Shown piece by piece: positions 32,456 through 41,176 of a stretch of DNA of 48,727 nt (position 1 is its first letter; each line of letters begins with the position of its first letter). A program made the translations under genes and the position numbers. The stretch covers positions 1 through 48,727 of the forward strand of contig CAYTSA010000020.1 of the NCBI GenBank assembly GCA_964440345.1. Direction: 5' to 3'. This stretch comes from CAYTSA01 sp964440345 (lineage in GTDB: Bacteria; Desulfobacterota; Desulfovibrionia; Desulfovibrionales; Desulfovibrionaceae). A model generated the notes under the pieces. It was not told where the DNA came from. It did no database searches and worked only from the letters and a program-made list of their open reading frames with translations.

Positions 32456-33874
32456 TTATGGCCGCGAGGTGAGTCCGTGCTCTTTGAGCAGGGCGTACAA
32501 CCTGGCTCTGGAGATGCCTGACACTGCGCAAGCATTCTTCATGTTGCCGCCGGTTTCGCGCAACAGCGTCTGCAGGTACATTTTTTCAAGGCGCTGCATA
32601 GCCGTCTTACGGTACTTTTTGAGGGGCGGCATGCAGCCCGGGTCCAGAGCAACATCCTCCAGGATGTTGCTTTTGACCCCCTCGTTTCCCCGGTCTTCCA
32701 TGGGACGCCGGACCAGTTGCACCCGTATATCCACAGGCAGCCGCGCAGGGCTGAGCGCCGGCTCGTCCCCAGCTGCGGCTATGGCGCTCTCCACTGCGTT
32801 GGCCAGCTCCCGCACGTTGCCCGGCCAGTCATACTCCTGCAACGCTTCTATGCATTCCTGGGGGATGGTTTTCCCCGGCGTTCCCAGTCTTTTGCACAGA
32901 GAGGATGCAAAATGATACGCCAACATCGGGATGTCGTCCCGCCTGTCGCGCAGGGGCGGAATCTCCAGGGCAAAGGTCCGCAGCCGGAAAAGCAAATCCT
33001 GTCTGAATTTCCATTGCCGCACGGCGGCGTCCATATCCTTGTTGGTGGCGGCCACCAGCCTGAAATCGCTTTCCACCTCCCGCAGGCCGCCTACAGGCCG
33101 GTAGCGCCTGTCCTGCAGCACCCGTAAAAAGGTTTTCTGCATGGACAGTGGCATTTCCCCCACCTCGTCCAGAAACAGCGTGCCGCCGTGGGCCTGCAGC
33201 ACAAGACCCCGGGAGGGCTTGTCCGCGCCGGTAAAGGCTCCCTTTTCATGGCCAAAAAGCACGCTTTCAACCAGGTTCTCCGGCAGAGAGGCGCAATCGA
33301 CCACCACAAACGGACCGCGGCTGCGCCGGCTGTTCTCGTGTATGGCCCGGGCAAACAGCTCCTTGCCGGAGCCGGTCTCTCCAGTGATGAGCACGTTGGC
33401 CTCTGAACTGGCCGCCTGGCCCACCAGCTCCAGGCTGGCCAGCAGGGCGGGGCTTTCGCCCACCACGCCGCAGCGTTTAAGCACTACCGGGGGCGCGGCG
33501 TTGCGCTTTTTTCCGTGGTACTCAATGGCTCGTTGCACCGGCAGCTGTATTTTATTCAACGTGGGCGGTTTGGTGATGTAGTTCCAGGCCCCGCTACGTA
33601 TGGCCAGTTCTGCTCCGTCTGGATCTCCGGAGCCGGAAAGAATGATGACCTGCGGCCGGGACCGGCTGTCGCGTATACGTGGCAGGGCCTCCAGGCCATT
33701 GCCGTCCGGAAGCCGAATGTCCAGTATAACCACCTCATATTCTTGCTCCTGTACCAGCTCCAGCCCGTGGGAAATGCTATAGGCGCATGTAGCAGTGTGG
33801 CCCATGCGCTCCACAACCATGCTGACCGCCTTGCACAGTTGCACGTCGTCGTCAATTATGAGGATATTCGCCAT
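32456..33874 (-). CDS. Sigma-54-dependent NtrC-family response regulator
   Basis: A 472-residue activator with the full three-domain layout. The receiver (1-120) has Asp in VVILDIRLPDG. The AAA+ domain (about 140-375) has Walker A GETGSGKE and the sigma-54 contact loop GAFTGAD. A C-terminal Fis-type helix-turn-helix ends NACAVSGISRARLYALLKEHGL. It is encoded 3 bp after a hybrid histidine kinase, its probable partner. The pair is divergent from the Hdr operon, whose upstream region contains repeated dyads and a sigma-54-like promoter. I infer it activates that operon. Confidence 0.95.
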   Translation of the reverse strand: MANILIIDDDVQLCKAVSMVVERMGHTATCAYSISHGLELVQEQEYEVVILDIRLPDGNGLEALPRIRDSRSRPQVIILSGSGDPDGAELAIRSGAWNYITKPPTLNKIQLPVQRAIEYHGKKRNAAPPVVLKRCGVVGESPALLASLELVGQAASSEANVLITGETGSGKELFARAIHENSRRSRGPFVVVDCASLPENLVESVLFGHEKGAFTGADKPSRGLVLQAHGGTLFLDEVGEMPLSMQKTFLRVLQDRRYRPVGGLREVESDFRLVAATNKDMDAAVRQWKFRQDLLFRLRTFALEIPPLRDRRDDIPMLAYHFASSLCKRLGTPGKTIPQECIEALQEYDWPGNVRELANAVESAIAAAGDEPALSPARLPVDIRVQLVRRPMEDRGNEGVKSNILEDVALDPGCMPPLKKYRKTAMQRLEKMYLQTLLRETGGNMKNACAVSGISRARLYALLKEHGLTSRP

Positions 33875-33877
33875 GGC

Positions 33878-35809
33878 TTAGCTGCCAATTCTTCCTGCTT
33901 CCTGTTTCAAAACCTTTGCAAAAACCGCCTTCAACTCCTCTAGCCGGAATGGTTTGCGCAGAAATTTTGACACGCCAAGCTTGCGGGCGTCCTCTGCAAG
34001 GACAACATGAGCGTAAGCAGAGCAGAGCACTACAGGCAAATCCGGCCGATGCAGCAGCAGCTCCCGGGTCAATTCCAAGCCGGACATTTCGGTAAGCAGC
34101 GCCTCAACTACGCACGCGTCATACAGTTCCGGCTCCCGGCGAAATTGGGCCAGGGCCTCGTAGCCGTTGCGGCACTCCACCACTTTGCAGCCCAGTTCCG
34201 TCAAAACCTGCCGGCTGCCTTGCAAGGTCACCTGATCGTCGTCCACCAGCAACACATGGGCCAGGCTGGCGGCTTCTTCCACACCGTCACAGGCGCACAC
34301 TCCACTGCGCCCCTCCTGACACATAGGCAGCAGAACGGTGAAACAGGCTCCCTGGTCCGGCGTAGACTCCACCAACACATTGCCCCCCATGCCGGATACG
34401 ATGTTTTTGACCACCGCCAGCCCCAAGCCCGTGCCCCGGCTGCCTTTCTTGGTAGTAAAAAACGGGTCGAAAAGGTGCGGCATGCTATCCTTCTCTATGC
34501 CGCGTCCGGTGTCAGCCACCTGCAGCAGCACATATCGTCCTGGCGGCAGCCTATAAGGCAACGCAGCTGTTTCAGTTTTACCCTCCCGGTCAGCTGTCTC
34601 TTGCTCATGGCTGGCAATGTGGATGTGCAGCTTGCCGCCGCGGCCCTCCATGGCCTGAATGGCGTTGGTCGCCAGGTTCATGAACACCTGGTGTACTTGC
34701 GTGGGTTCTGCACGCAGCAGATCGTCCTCGCTGTCCTTGTCGAACACCACTTGGATGTTGGCTGGAATCGAAGGCCTAAGCAGTTTCAAACATTCTTTGA
34801 CGATGCTGCTCAGATTGAAGCAGACCGGCCGGTCAAGCTCCCTTTTGCGGCTGAGGCCGAGTATCTGCTCAACCAGATTCTGCGCCCGTTGCGCCGCGCT
34901 GAGTATTTCGTGAAATGACTGCCAATGCGAGTCGTCCTCGGCCAGCGTCTGCAGGCTCATCTCTGCGTGCAGCATTATCGGACCGAGAATATTATTGAAA
35001 TCGTGGGCTATACCCCCAGCCAGGGCTCCTACGGCTTCCATTTTTTGAGCCCGGCGCAACTGCTTTTCCAGCTCGCACATCTCGGTGATGTCGCGCCATA
35101 TAGAGACATACCCCATGGACTTATAGCGCTTTCCCCGTATGCGTACATACGTCTGCTCACAGCGGAAATGACCCTCCTCCTTGCCCTGCTTGCCTGGCTT
35201 GCCTGGCTTGCCTGTAGCGGAAACCTGGCCCATCCAGCTTTCGCTGTGTTTCAGACAGTGCAAGGCGTGCTCGAATACTGCCTTTTGGTCCGGCTCGCCA
35301 TAGAGCATCGCAATGGGCTTGCTCTTGATCTCCTGCAAAGCAAACCCTGTCATCTCCTCAAAGGCCTGGTTCACATACTGTATGCACATGTCCTCGCTCA
35401 GCAGAATCACAGCCTCCACGGCCTGTTCCAGCGCCAAGGCCAACCGGTAGCGTTCCTCCTCGACTTGTGCAGCCTTTGAAATATCCTTGGTCCGCAACAC
35501 CAAGCACGAAATATCCCCGGCGGCGCCCTCCACCGGCGTGATGCAGATTTCAAACAACTTGCCGCTTTCTGAAACATCTTCACACAGCAAAGGCTGCCGG
35601 GTTGCCACAGCTTCATCCACCATCGCTCTGCGCCTGCCGGCGACATCCGGAGGGAAACACCCATATACAGATGCGAAAAGCAGATTCTGTTGCGACGCCC
35701 CAAGACGGTCGCACATAGTTGAATTGACGGCCTGGATAATCCCGTCTGGAGAAATGACCATGAACTGATCTGAAGCAGAGGCGAGTAAGGCCTGATGCAG
35801 AGCGTCCAT
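33878..35809 (-). CDS. Hybrid histidine kinase with PAS domains and a Glu-substituted receiver
   Basis: A 643-residue soluble sensor kinase. Two PAS domains (about 1-115 and 120-240) precede a HisKA domain with the phospho-His in GGIAHDFNN (His269). A HATPase domain with GTGLGLAVVKNIV and a C-terminal receiver follow. In the receiver the usual Asp of the phosphorylation site is replaced: the strand reads ACVVEALLTEMSGLEL, with Glu where Asp is expected. The C-terminal Lys-Pro (RKPF) is kept. No membrane helix is seen, so it senses a cytoplasmic cue, possibly redox through PAS. A short GKPGKPGKQGK repeat interrupts the second PAS region. The start at 35809 follows GGGAGGCGCCGG. Confidence 0.93.
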   Translation of the reverse strand: MDALHQALLASASDQFMVISPDGIIQAVNSTMCDRLGASQQNLLFASVYGCFPPDVAGRRRAMVDEAVATRQPLLCEDVSESGKLFEICITPVEGAAGDISCLVLRTKDISKAAQVEEERYRLALALEQAVEAVILLSEDMCIQYVNQAFEEMTGFALQEIKSKPIAMLYGEPDQKAVFEHALHCLKHSESWMGQVSATGKPGKPGKQGKEEGHFRCEQTYVRIRGKRYKSMGYVSIWRDITEMCELEKQLRRAQKMEAVGALAGGIAHDFNNILGPIMLHAEMSLQTLAEDDSHWQSFHEILSAAQRAQNLVEQILGLSRKRELDRPVCFNLSSIVKECLKLLRPSIPANIQVVFDKDSEDDLLRAEPTQVHQVFMNLATNAIQAMEGRGGKLHIHIASHEQETADREGKTETAALPYRLPPGRYVLLQVADTGRGIEKDSMPHLFDPFFTTKKGSRGTGLGLAVVKNIVSGMGGNVLVESTPDQGACFTVLLPMCQEGRSGVCACDGVEEAASLAHVLLVDDDQVTLQGSRQVLTELGCKVVECRNGYEALAQFRREPELYDACVVEALLTEMSGLELTRELLLHRPDLPVVLCSAYAHVVLAEDARKLGVSKFLRKPFRLEELKAVFAKVLKQEAGRIGS

Positions 35810-36003
35810 CCGGCGCCTCCCTGGTTGGTGTAGCTCAGCGAATGAAGTCTACTCCTGCTTTATGCAAAATTCAAACAAGACTGTGTACATTTTCCAAAAG
35901 GACGCAATGCCCGAAAACAGCCGCTTCAGGCTGTTGCCAAAAGCATCTTTTCTAACCCGCCCGGACAAATCCAGCCCTTTTCCATACGCCTTAGCCGGCC
36001 ACG

Positions 36004-36020
36004 GTCTTGATTTGCAAGAC
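36004..36020. promoter_or_regulatory. Enhancer-like dyad 1, GTCTTG-N5-CAAGAC
   Basis: GTCTTG (36004-36009) and CAAGAC (36015-36020) form a perfect 6-bp inverted repeat with a 5-bp spacer. It is about 200 bp upstream of the sigma-54-like promoter, a usual distance for an NtrC-type enhancer. Two lone CAAGAC half-sites follow at 36100 and 36121. Confidence 0.6.
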
Positions 36021-36144
36021 TTTCTTCTCCGCACATTAAAAGTACAGCTATCTAAAATTAATCAGCAAAACTAATAAGAGCGACCACAGTCCAGCTTAAC
36101 AAGACAATTATCTCAAAAAACAAGACGGTTCCGCACCGATTTTT

Positions 36145-36161
36145 GTCTTTCCATGTAAGAC
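36145..36161. promoter_or_regulatory. Enhancer-like dyad 2, GTCTT-N7-AAGAC
   Basis: GTCTT (36145-36149) and AAGAC (36157-36161) have the same 17-bp layout as the dyad at 36004, with one mismatch at the sixth position of the arms. It lies about 50 bp upstream of the sigma-54-like promoter. Confidence 0.6.
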
Positions 36162-36209
36162 TATTTTAACAAATTCCAGTATTCCAATATATTAAAAAAC
36201 ATCCACCGC

Positions 36210-36225
36210 TGGTACATATATTGAA
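36210..36225 (+). promoter_or_regulatory. Sigma-54-like promoter of the Hdr operon
   Basis: TGGTAC-N5-TTGAA matches the -24 (TGG.AC) and part of the -12 (TTG) of the sigma-54 consensus TGGCAC-N5-TTGCW with correct spacing. The invariant GC at -12 is GA here, so it is imperfect. It lies 50 bp before the first gene, close to a divergently encoded sigma-54 activator. Confidence 0.45.
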
Positions 36226-36274
36226 ACCTCCCGCCTGAAATGCACTGTGACGGCTGCCACAAAGGAGGTTTGCC

Positions 36275-37432
36275 ATGCATACGTACTCCACCCGCACTTT
36301 TCACGACTTATTGAACGAAGTCATCCGTTCAGGTGCTTGCCATGCATGCGGCGGATGCGTCAGCTTTTGCGCCGCACAGCAGTACCACGCTCTGACCATG
36401 GCCCCGGACGAGACTCCGCGTTGCAGCAGACCAGATTTGTGCATGGAATGCGGCGTGTGCTATCTCATCTGCCCGGAAACCGGCATGTTGGAGGAATCCA
36501 CGCGCCAGCGGCTGCAGGCTCCTGAAGCCGGCGGCCATATTCGCTGCTTTTCCCTGGCCCGCGCCTCAGACGATGAACTAGCCGGCTCCGCAGCCCATGG
36601 CGGCGCGGTCACTGCACTGCTGCTGCATCTTTTCGACGCCGGCGCCATCCAGGGAGCCGTGGTCTGCGCCACAGGCGAGAACGGACAAGGCGGCGCCTTC
36701 ATAGCCAAAACCCGCGAAGACATAGAGCGCGCCGCCGGCTACTACCCTGGGCCAGGCGGCAACGCCGCCGCTCTGGGACAAGGCTACGCCGGCCTCTCCC
36801 TGGCGGGGTGTTTGGGCCGCATAGGCAAGGGCTGGATGCAAAAGGTCGCGTTTGTGGGGTTGCCGGACCAGATACTCGCCATTCGCAACCTGGAGACCCT
36901 GGGGCTGGCGCCCTCCGATTCTGTGGTCCTCTACCTGGGCCTTTTTTGCAACGGCGCCTGGCGCATGGGCCATGATGAGCGGGCTCTGCTGGCCAAGTGC
37001 GGAGGCTTCTCCTGGCGGGACGTGGTCTCTTTCTCCCAAAAAAACGGGGTGCACCTCCACCTGGCTGACGGCCGCGACTACACGCCCCCGCAAAGCGTGC
37101 AGCAGTCGTTGCGTTTGAGCAGCTGCGCCGCCTGCGGCGACTACGCCGCAGAACTGGCTGACATTTCCTTCGGCCCCATGGACGGCCGTCAGGACTGGAG
37201 CACAGTGCTCGTGCGCACGGACGCCGGCGCCAGCGCATGGAGCCGGGCTGTGCAGGCCGGGACTGTGCTGGAGGCCCCCCTGGAGCAACGGCGCCGGCTG
37301 CGGCCGGAAGCCCTTGCCGCCATTGCCTATACTTCGGCAGTCAAGCGTGAACGGGCCGGCAAGGCCCGCTCCGTCTCTATTCCCTCCATGCTGTTGCAAA
37401 CTGGCGAATTCGACCAAGCCAAAACCCTGTGA
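36275..37432 (+). CDS. FrhB-like flavin/iron-sulfur protein with N-terminal 2[4Fe-4S] domain
   Basis: A 385-residue protein and first gene of the Hdr operon, with AAAGGAGG upstream. The N-terminus has two ferredoxin-type cluster motifs: CHACGGCVSFC (22-32) and CMECGVCYLIC (56-66). The rest follows the coenzyme F420 hydrogenase/dehydrogenase beta-subunit (FrhB) pattern, with AHGGAVTALLLHLFDAGAI, a VAFVGLPDQI segment and LSSCAACGDYAAELADISFG near 286-306. FrhB proteins bind FAD and pass electrons between a low-potential carrier and iron-sulfur partners. Desulfovibrio does not normally use F420, so the true partner may be ferredoxin, NAD(P)H or another carrier. Confidence 0.88.
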   Translation: MHTYSTRTFHDLLNEVIRSGACHACGGCVSFCAAQQYHALTMAPDETPRCSRPDLCMECGVCYLICPETGMLEESTRQRLQAPEAGGHIRCFSLARASDDELAGSAAHGGAVTALLLHLFDAGAIQGAVVCATGENGQGGAFIAKTREDIERAAGYYPGPGGNAAALGQGYAGLSLAGCLGRIGKGWMQKVAFVGLPDQILAIRNLETLGLAPSDSVVLYLGLFCNGAWRMGHDERALLAKCGGFSWRDVVSFSQKNGVHLHLADGRDYTPPQSVQQSLRLSSCAACGDYAAELADISFGPMDGRQDWSTVLVRTDAGASAWSRAVQAGTVLEAPLEQRRRLRPEALAAIAYTSAVKRERAGKARSVSIPSMLLQTGEFDQAKTL

Positions 37433-37461
37433 CCGGCCGCCGCGCAAAAGGGATGTAATCC

Positions 37462-39525
37462 ATGGCCATACGAATAGGCGTTTACGTGTGCCACTGCGGC
37501 ACTAACATTGCTCCCAAGGTGGACGTGCAGGCGGCGGCGGAATACGCCTCCGGCCTGCACAATGTTGCTGTTGCCCGGGACTACCGTTTCATGTGTTCCG
37601 ACCCGGGGCAGGAGATGATCATCAACGACATCAAGCACAGAGGCCTGAACCGTGTCGTCGTCGCCTCTTGCTCGCCCCGGCTGCACGAAAAAACATTCCA
37701 GAACGCCTGCCTGCGGGCCGGGCTCAACCCTTTTCTCCTGCAGATGACCTGCATCCGGGAGCACTGTTCCTGGGTTACCGAAGACTCCCGGGAGGCCACG
37801 GCCAAGGCAAAGCACATCATCTCTGCGGCGGTGCACCGGGTCAACTACCACGAAGCACTGTTCTCGCGCATGGAAACAGCCCATCCGGACGTGCTGGTCG
37901 TGGGTGCAGGCATAGCCGGCATCCAGGCCGCCCTGGACATCGCCTCCTCCGGGCACAAGGTGCATCTGGTGGAGCGGGCGCCCTCCATAGGCGGCCAGAT
38001 GGCGAAGTTCGACAAGACCTTCCCCACCCTGGACTGCGCCGCCTGCATCTCCACGCCCAAGATGGTAGCCGTCTCGCAGGAGCCTAACATCAACCTGATG
38101 ACCTACAGCGAGGTGACAGAACTCAACGGATTTGTAGGTAATTTCACCGCAACCATACGGATCAAACCAAGGTATGTGGACATGGTCAAATGCACTGGCT
38201 GCGGTCTGTGCCTGGAAAAGTGTCCAACCAAGGTTCCCAGTGAGTTCGAGGAAGGGCTGAGCATGCGCAAGGCAATCTATCGCAATTCGCCACAGGCTGT
38301 GCCAAACAAGCCGGTAATAGACGCAGACTACTGCCGGGTGTTGCAGGGCAAGAAATGCGGCGTGTGCGCAAAGCTCTGTCCGGCCGGGGCCATAGATTAC
38401 GAACAGCAAGAGCAGACAGTGGAAGTGGACATAGGCGCGGTGATCCTGGCCACCGGCTTCGACATCATGGACCCTACGCCAATGACCCAATACGGCTACG
38501 GTCGCTTCGACAATGTCTACACGGGGTTGCAGTTCGAAAGAATGAACAATGCCGTGGGCCCCACAGGCGGCAAAATCCAGCTTAAAGACGGCCGTACGCC
38601 CCAAAGCGCAGCCATTATCCATTGCGTGGGCAGCCGGGACGTAAACTATAATGAATACTGCTCCCGGGTCTGCTGTATGTACGCCCTCAAATACGACCAC
38701 CTGCTGCGCGACAAAGTTGGCCATGACATGGATATCTACAATTTTTACATAGACATGCGATGCTTCGGCAAAGGCTATGAAGAATTCTACAAGCGTGTGC
38801 AGGAAGAAAGAGTCCACTTTGTCCGCGGCCGGCCGGCCATAATCACGGACCAGGCCGAAACTTCGGAGGAACAAGGCAAACTGGTGGTGGTGGGCGAGGA
38901 CACCCTTCTGGGCCGGACCCTGCGCACGCCCGTGGACATGGTCATTCTATGTACGGCCATGCAGCCCAGGCCCGACGCTGCTGAGACAGCCCGGATATTC
39001 GGGATCAGCCAGGGGCTGGACCGCTTCTTTCTGGAGCAGCACCCAAAGCTGGGCCCGGTTTCCACCGCCACGGACGGCGTATTCCTGGCCGGCGCCTGCC
39101 AAGGCCCCAAGGACATTCCGGACGCGGTGTCTCATGCTTCTGGCGCCGCTTCCAAAGCCCTGGCCCTGGTCGCCCGCGGCGAAGTCTCCATTTCGCCCAC
39201 GGTTTCGCACATCAATCCGGACGTCTGCGCCGGCTGCAAAACCTGCATAGGGCTGTGCGCATATTCTGCCATTGAATTTGACGAGCGGCGGCAAGTGGCC
39301 GTGGTCAACGAAGCCATGTGCAAGGGCTGCGGCAGCTGCGCCGGGCACTGTCCCAGCGGGGCGGCTCAGATACGCCATTTCACCGAGCGGGAAATATTCA
39401 CCGAATTGACCGGGGCTCTTTCGCCCCTGTCCTTTAAGCCAGCAGAAGAAACAGAGGACGATTCCGCACACGCTCCGCCCCCGGTGTATGAACAGGCGCC
39501 GTCTGCACCGGCGCAGCAAGCATAG
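37462..39525 (+). CDS. hdrA: HdrA-like flavin-bifurcating iron-sulfur subunit
   Basis: A 687-residue HdrA. The N-terminal domain has VYVCHCGTNI (7-16). An FAD-binding GAGIAG motif lies at 148-153. The conserved cysteine site TLDCAACISTPK (Cys192, Cys195) follows. Next are ferredoxin motifs at Cys244-254 and Cys291-306. Two more C-terminal clusters are CAGCKTCIGLC and CKGCGSCAGHC (about 590-635). This is the standard HdrA layout, and the FAD is the site of electron bifurcation in methanogen Hdr. A standard Cys is present where methanogens may carry Sec. The gene lies 29 bp after the FrhB-like gene and 10 bp before the MvhD-like gene. Confidence 0.96.
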   Translation: MAIRIGVYVCHCGTNIAPKVDVQAAAEYASGLHNVAVARDYRFMCSDPGQEMIINDIKHRGLNRVVVASCSPRLHEKTFQNACLRAGLNPFLLQMTCIREHCSWVTEDSREATAKAKHIISAAVHRVNYHEALFSRMETAHPDVLVVGAGIAGIQAALDIASSGHKVHLVERAPSIGGQMAKFDKTFPTLDCAACISTPKMVAVSQEPNINLMTYSEVTELNGFVGNFTATIRIKPRYVDMVKCTGCGLCLEKCPTKVPSEFEEGLSMRKAIYRNSPQAVPNKPVIDADYCRVLQGKKCGVCAKLCPAGAIDYEQQEQTVEVDIGAVILATGFDIMDPTPMTQYGYGRFDNVYTGLQFERMNNAVGPTGGKIQLKDGRTPQSAAIIHCVGSRDVNYNEYCSRVCCMYALKYDHLLRDKVGHDMDIYNFYIDMRCFGKGYEEFYKRVQEERVHFVRGRPAIITDQAETSEEQGKLVVVGEDTLLGRTLRTPVDMVILCTAMQPRPDAAETARIFGISQGLDRFFLEQHPKLGPVSTATDGVFLAGACQGPKDIPDAVSHASGAASKALALVARGEVSISPTVSHINPDVCAGCKTCIGLCAYSAIEFDERRQVAVVNEAMCKGCGSCAGHCPSGAAQIRHFTEREIFTELTGALSPLSFKPAEETEDDSAHAPPPVYEQAPSAPAQQA

Positions 39526-39535
39526 GAGAATAACC

Positions 39536-39958
39536 ATGCGCGACTTTGAACCGACAATCATCGCCTTTGTCTGCAACTGGTGCACCTACACCGCGGCGGA
39601 CCTGGCCGGCACAGCCCGGCTGACGCAGCTGCCCAACGTGCGGCTGGTACGAATGATGTGCACCGGCATGGTGGACCCCAAATACGTTATCAACGCCCTG
39701 CTGGCCGGCGCAGACGCCGTGCTGGTCAGCGGCTGCCACCCCGGGGACTGCCACTACATCAACGGTAACTACAAGGCCAGGCGGCGCATCAAGCTGCTTA
39801 AGGAAATCCTGAACAGCTTCGGCTTTGACGAACGCCGGCTCAAGCTCACCTGGGTCGGCGCCAGCGAAGGCAATGAATTCGCAGACACCATCAACGAAAT
39901 GGTCAAAGACATCCAGGAGCTGGGCCCCTGCGAAGCAACAGCCGTCCAAGCCCTGTAA
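39536..39958 (+). CDS. MvhD-like [2Fe-2S] electron-transfer subunit
   Basis: A 140-residue protein of the methyl-viologen-reducing hydrogenase delta family (MvhD). Cys13 and Cys16 (CNWC), Cys42 (MMCTGM), Cys67 and Cys72 (SGCHPGDCHY) match the cluster-binding cysteines. MvhD links a hydrogenase or formate dehydrogenase module to HdrA. The start at 39536 follows AGGAGAATAACC. No hydrogenase is encoded nearby, so the FrhB/FdhB-like proteins are the likely electron input instead. Confidence 0.93.
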   Translation: MRDFEPTIIAFVCNWCTYTAADLAGTARLTQLPNVRLVRMMCTGMVDPKYVINALLAGADAVLVSGCHPGDCHYINGNYKARRRIKLLKEILNSFGFDERRLKLTWVGASEGNEFADTINEMVKDIQELGPCEATAVQAL

Positions 39959-39975
39959 CGCTGAAGGAGAACGCC

Positions 39976-41154
39976 ATGCCGACCACAGCTACAATAACTT
40001 CACCGCAAGGCCCGGTGCAGGCGTTGCAAAATTTACTCGCGCGGCTGCTGGCCGACGAAGAAATTGCCGCCGTGTTCACTCCCCGGCATTTGCCGGCCAG
40101 AGGGGCGGTCATGCCATCCCTGATTACAGACCCGGCCATGCTAGAGTCCGCCGATCCGATTTCCCCATCTTTTCCTCTGAACAGCGCCAGACAGCTTTCC
40201 CGGCTCACCCGGGGAGACGTCGAAGGTAAGATTCTTGCTGTCATGCGGCCGTGCGAAATCCGTGGTTTCATTGAGCTGGTGAAACTCAACCAAGGCAGCC
40301 TGCACAATGTGGTGCTGGCCGGCATAGACTGCCTGGGCGCTTTCGACAACGCAGGGTTTCGTTCGTACCTGGGCTCCAGCGGCGAGGAAGCAGGACCCCG
40401 CTCCACGGCTGCATTCCTGGCCAAAGCCGCGGCAGGCGATTTCGATGCGGCAGTCAACGGACACCTGACGCTCGCACGCGCCTGCCAAGTCTGCGAGCAT
40501 CCTGCGCCTGACTATGCGGACATCGTCATCGGCTTGTACGGGGCGGACCTGACCCGGGAATTGCTTGTTTTTTCCGCCACAGCCCAGGGTGAGGCCCTGC
40601 TGAACCGTATGGCCGAGACGCTGGAGCCTTTGCCGAACCAAGAAACCGCCATGGCCGCCAGGGAAAAAGCCCTCCAGGAACGCATAACAGACCGCATCCA
40701 GCGCCGTGACGCCATGTTTGAAAAAACCCGCGAAGCCACGGCCACGCCGGCCCTGCTGGCGGAATACCTCTCCGGCTGCGTCAACTGCTACAACTGCCGG
40801 GTCGCCTGCCCAGTCTGCTTTTGCAAGGAATGCGTCTTCGTTACGGACGTCTTTGACCACGAACCCTGGCAATACCTTGGCTGGGCCAGGCAAAAGGGCG
40901 TTCTGCGCATGCCCACAGACACCATGTTCTACCACCTCACGCGCATGGCGCATATGTCCACAGCCTGCGTGGGCTGCGGCCAATGCTCCAACGCCTGCCC
41001 CAACGACATACCGATTATGGAGCTGTTCCGCACGGTGGCTGACCGTACACAACAGGCGTTCGGCTACTCAGCCGGCAAAGACCCGCAGGAAAGACCCCCC
41101 CTGGCGGTATTCCAGGAAAAAGAACTTTCAGAGGTCACCGGAGGCCGCGATTGA
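39976..41154 (+). CDS. FdhB/FrhB-type iron-sulfur flavoprotein
   Basis: A 392-residue protein related to formate dehydrogenase beta and F420-reducing hydrogenase beta subunits. It has the FrhB/FdhB segment MRPCEIRGFIELVKL, then VVLAGIDCLG. A cysteine-dense region GCVNCYNCRVACPVCFCKEC lies near 265-284, and a ferredoxin motif CVGCGQCSNACPND near 334-347. It resembles FdhB found beside HdrA and MvhD in sulfate reducers and syntrophs. No catalytic FdhA is encoded here. It is the second FrhB-like protein in the operon, which is unusual. The start follows GAAGGAGAACGCC. Confidence 0.88.
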   Translation: MPTTATITSPQGPVQALQNLLARLLADEEIAAVFTPRHLPARGAVMPSLITDPAMLESADPISPSFPLNSARQLSRLTRGDVEGKILAVMRPCEIRGFIELVKLNQGSLHNVVLAGIDCLGAFDNAGFRSYLGSSGEEAGPRSTAAFLAKAAAGDFDAAVNGHLTLARACQVCEHPAPDYADIVIGLYGADLTRELLVFSATAQGEALLNRMAETLEPLPNQETAMAAREKALQERITDRIQRRDAMFEKTREATATPALLAEYLSGCVNCYNCRVACPVCFCKECVFVTDVFDHEPWQYLGWARQKGVLRMPTDTMFYHLTRMAHMSTACVGCGQCSNACPNDIPIMELFRTVADRTQQAFGYSAGKDPQERPPLAVFQEKELSEVTGGRD

Positions 41155-41176
41155 TGCTGACCAAAGGGAGAACGAC

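Larger units (their letters stand above)
35810..36274. other. 465-bp divergent regulatory region between the two-component system and the Hdr operon
   Basis: No gene is present. The region is AT-richer than its surroundings. It carries five exact CAAGAC/GTCTTG hexamers (35876, 36004, 36015, 36100, 36121), arranged in part as dyads, and a sigma-54-like promoter at 36210. The number of hexamers is well above chance expectation of about 0.2 for this length on both strands. Confidence 0.65.

Noticed and set aside
35826..35850. tRNA-like string GGTGTAGCTCAGCG
   Set aside because: It resembles a tRNA D-arm, but no acceptor stem, anticodon stem or T-arm can be formed around it.
37327..38874. 515-codon open frame antisense to hdrA
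   Set aside because: The plus-strand hdrA has all expected motifs. The antisense product has no motif and a composition typical of GC-rich shadow frames.
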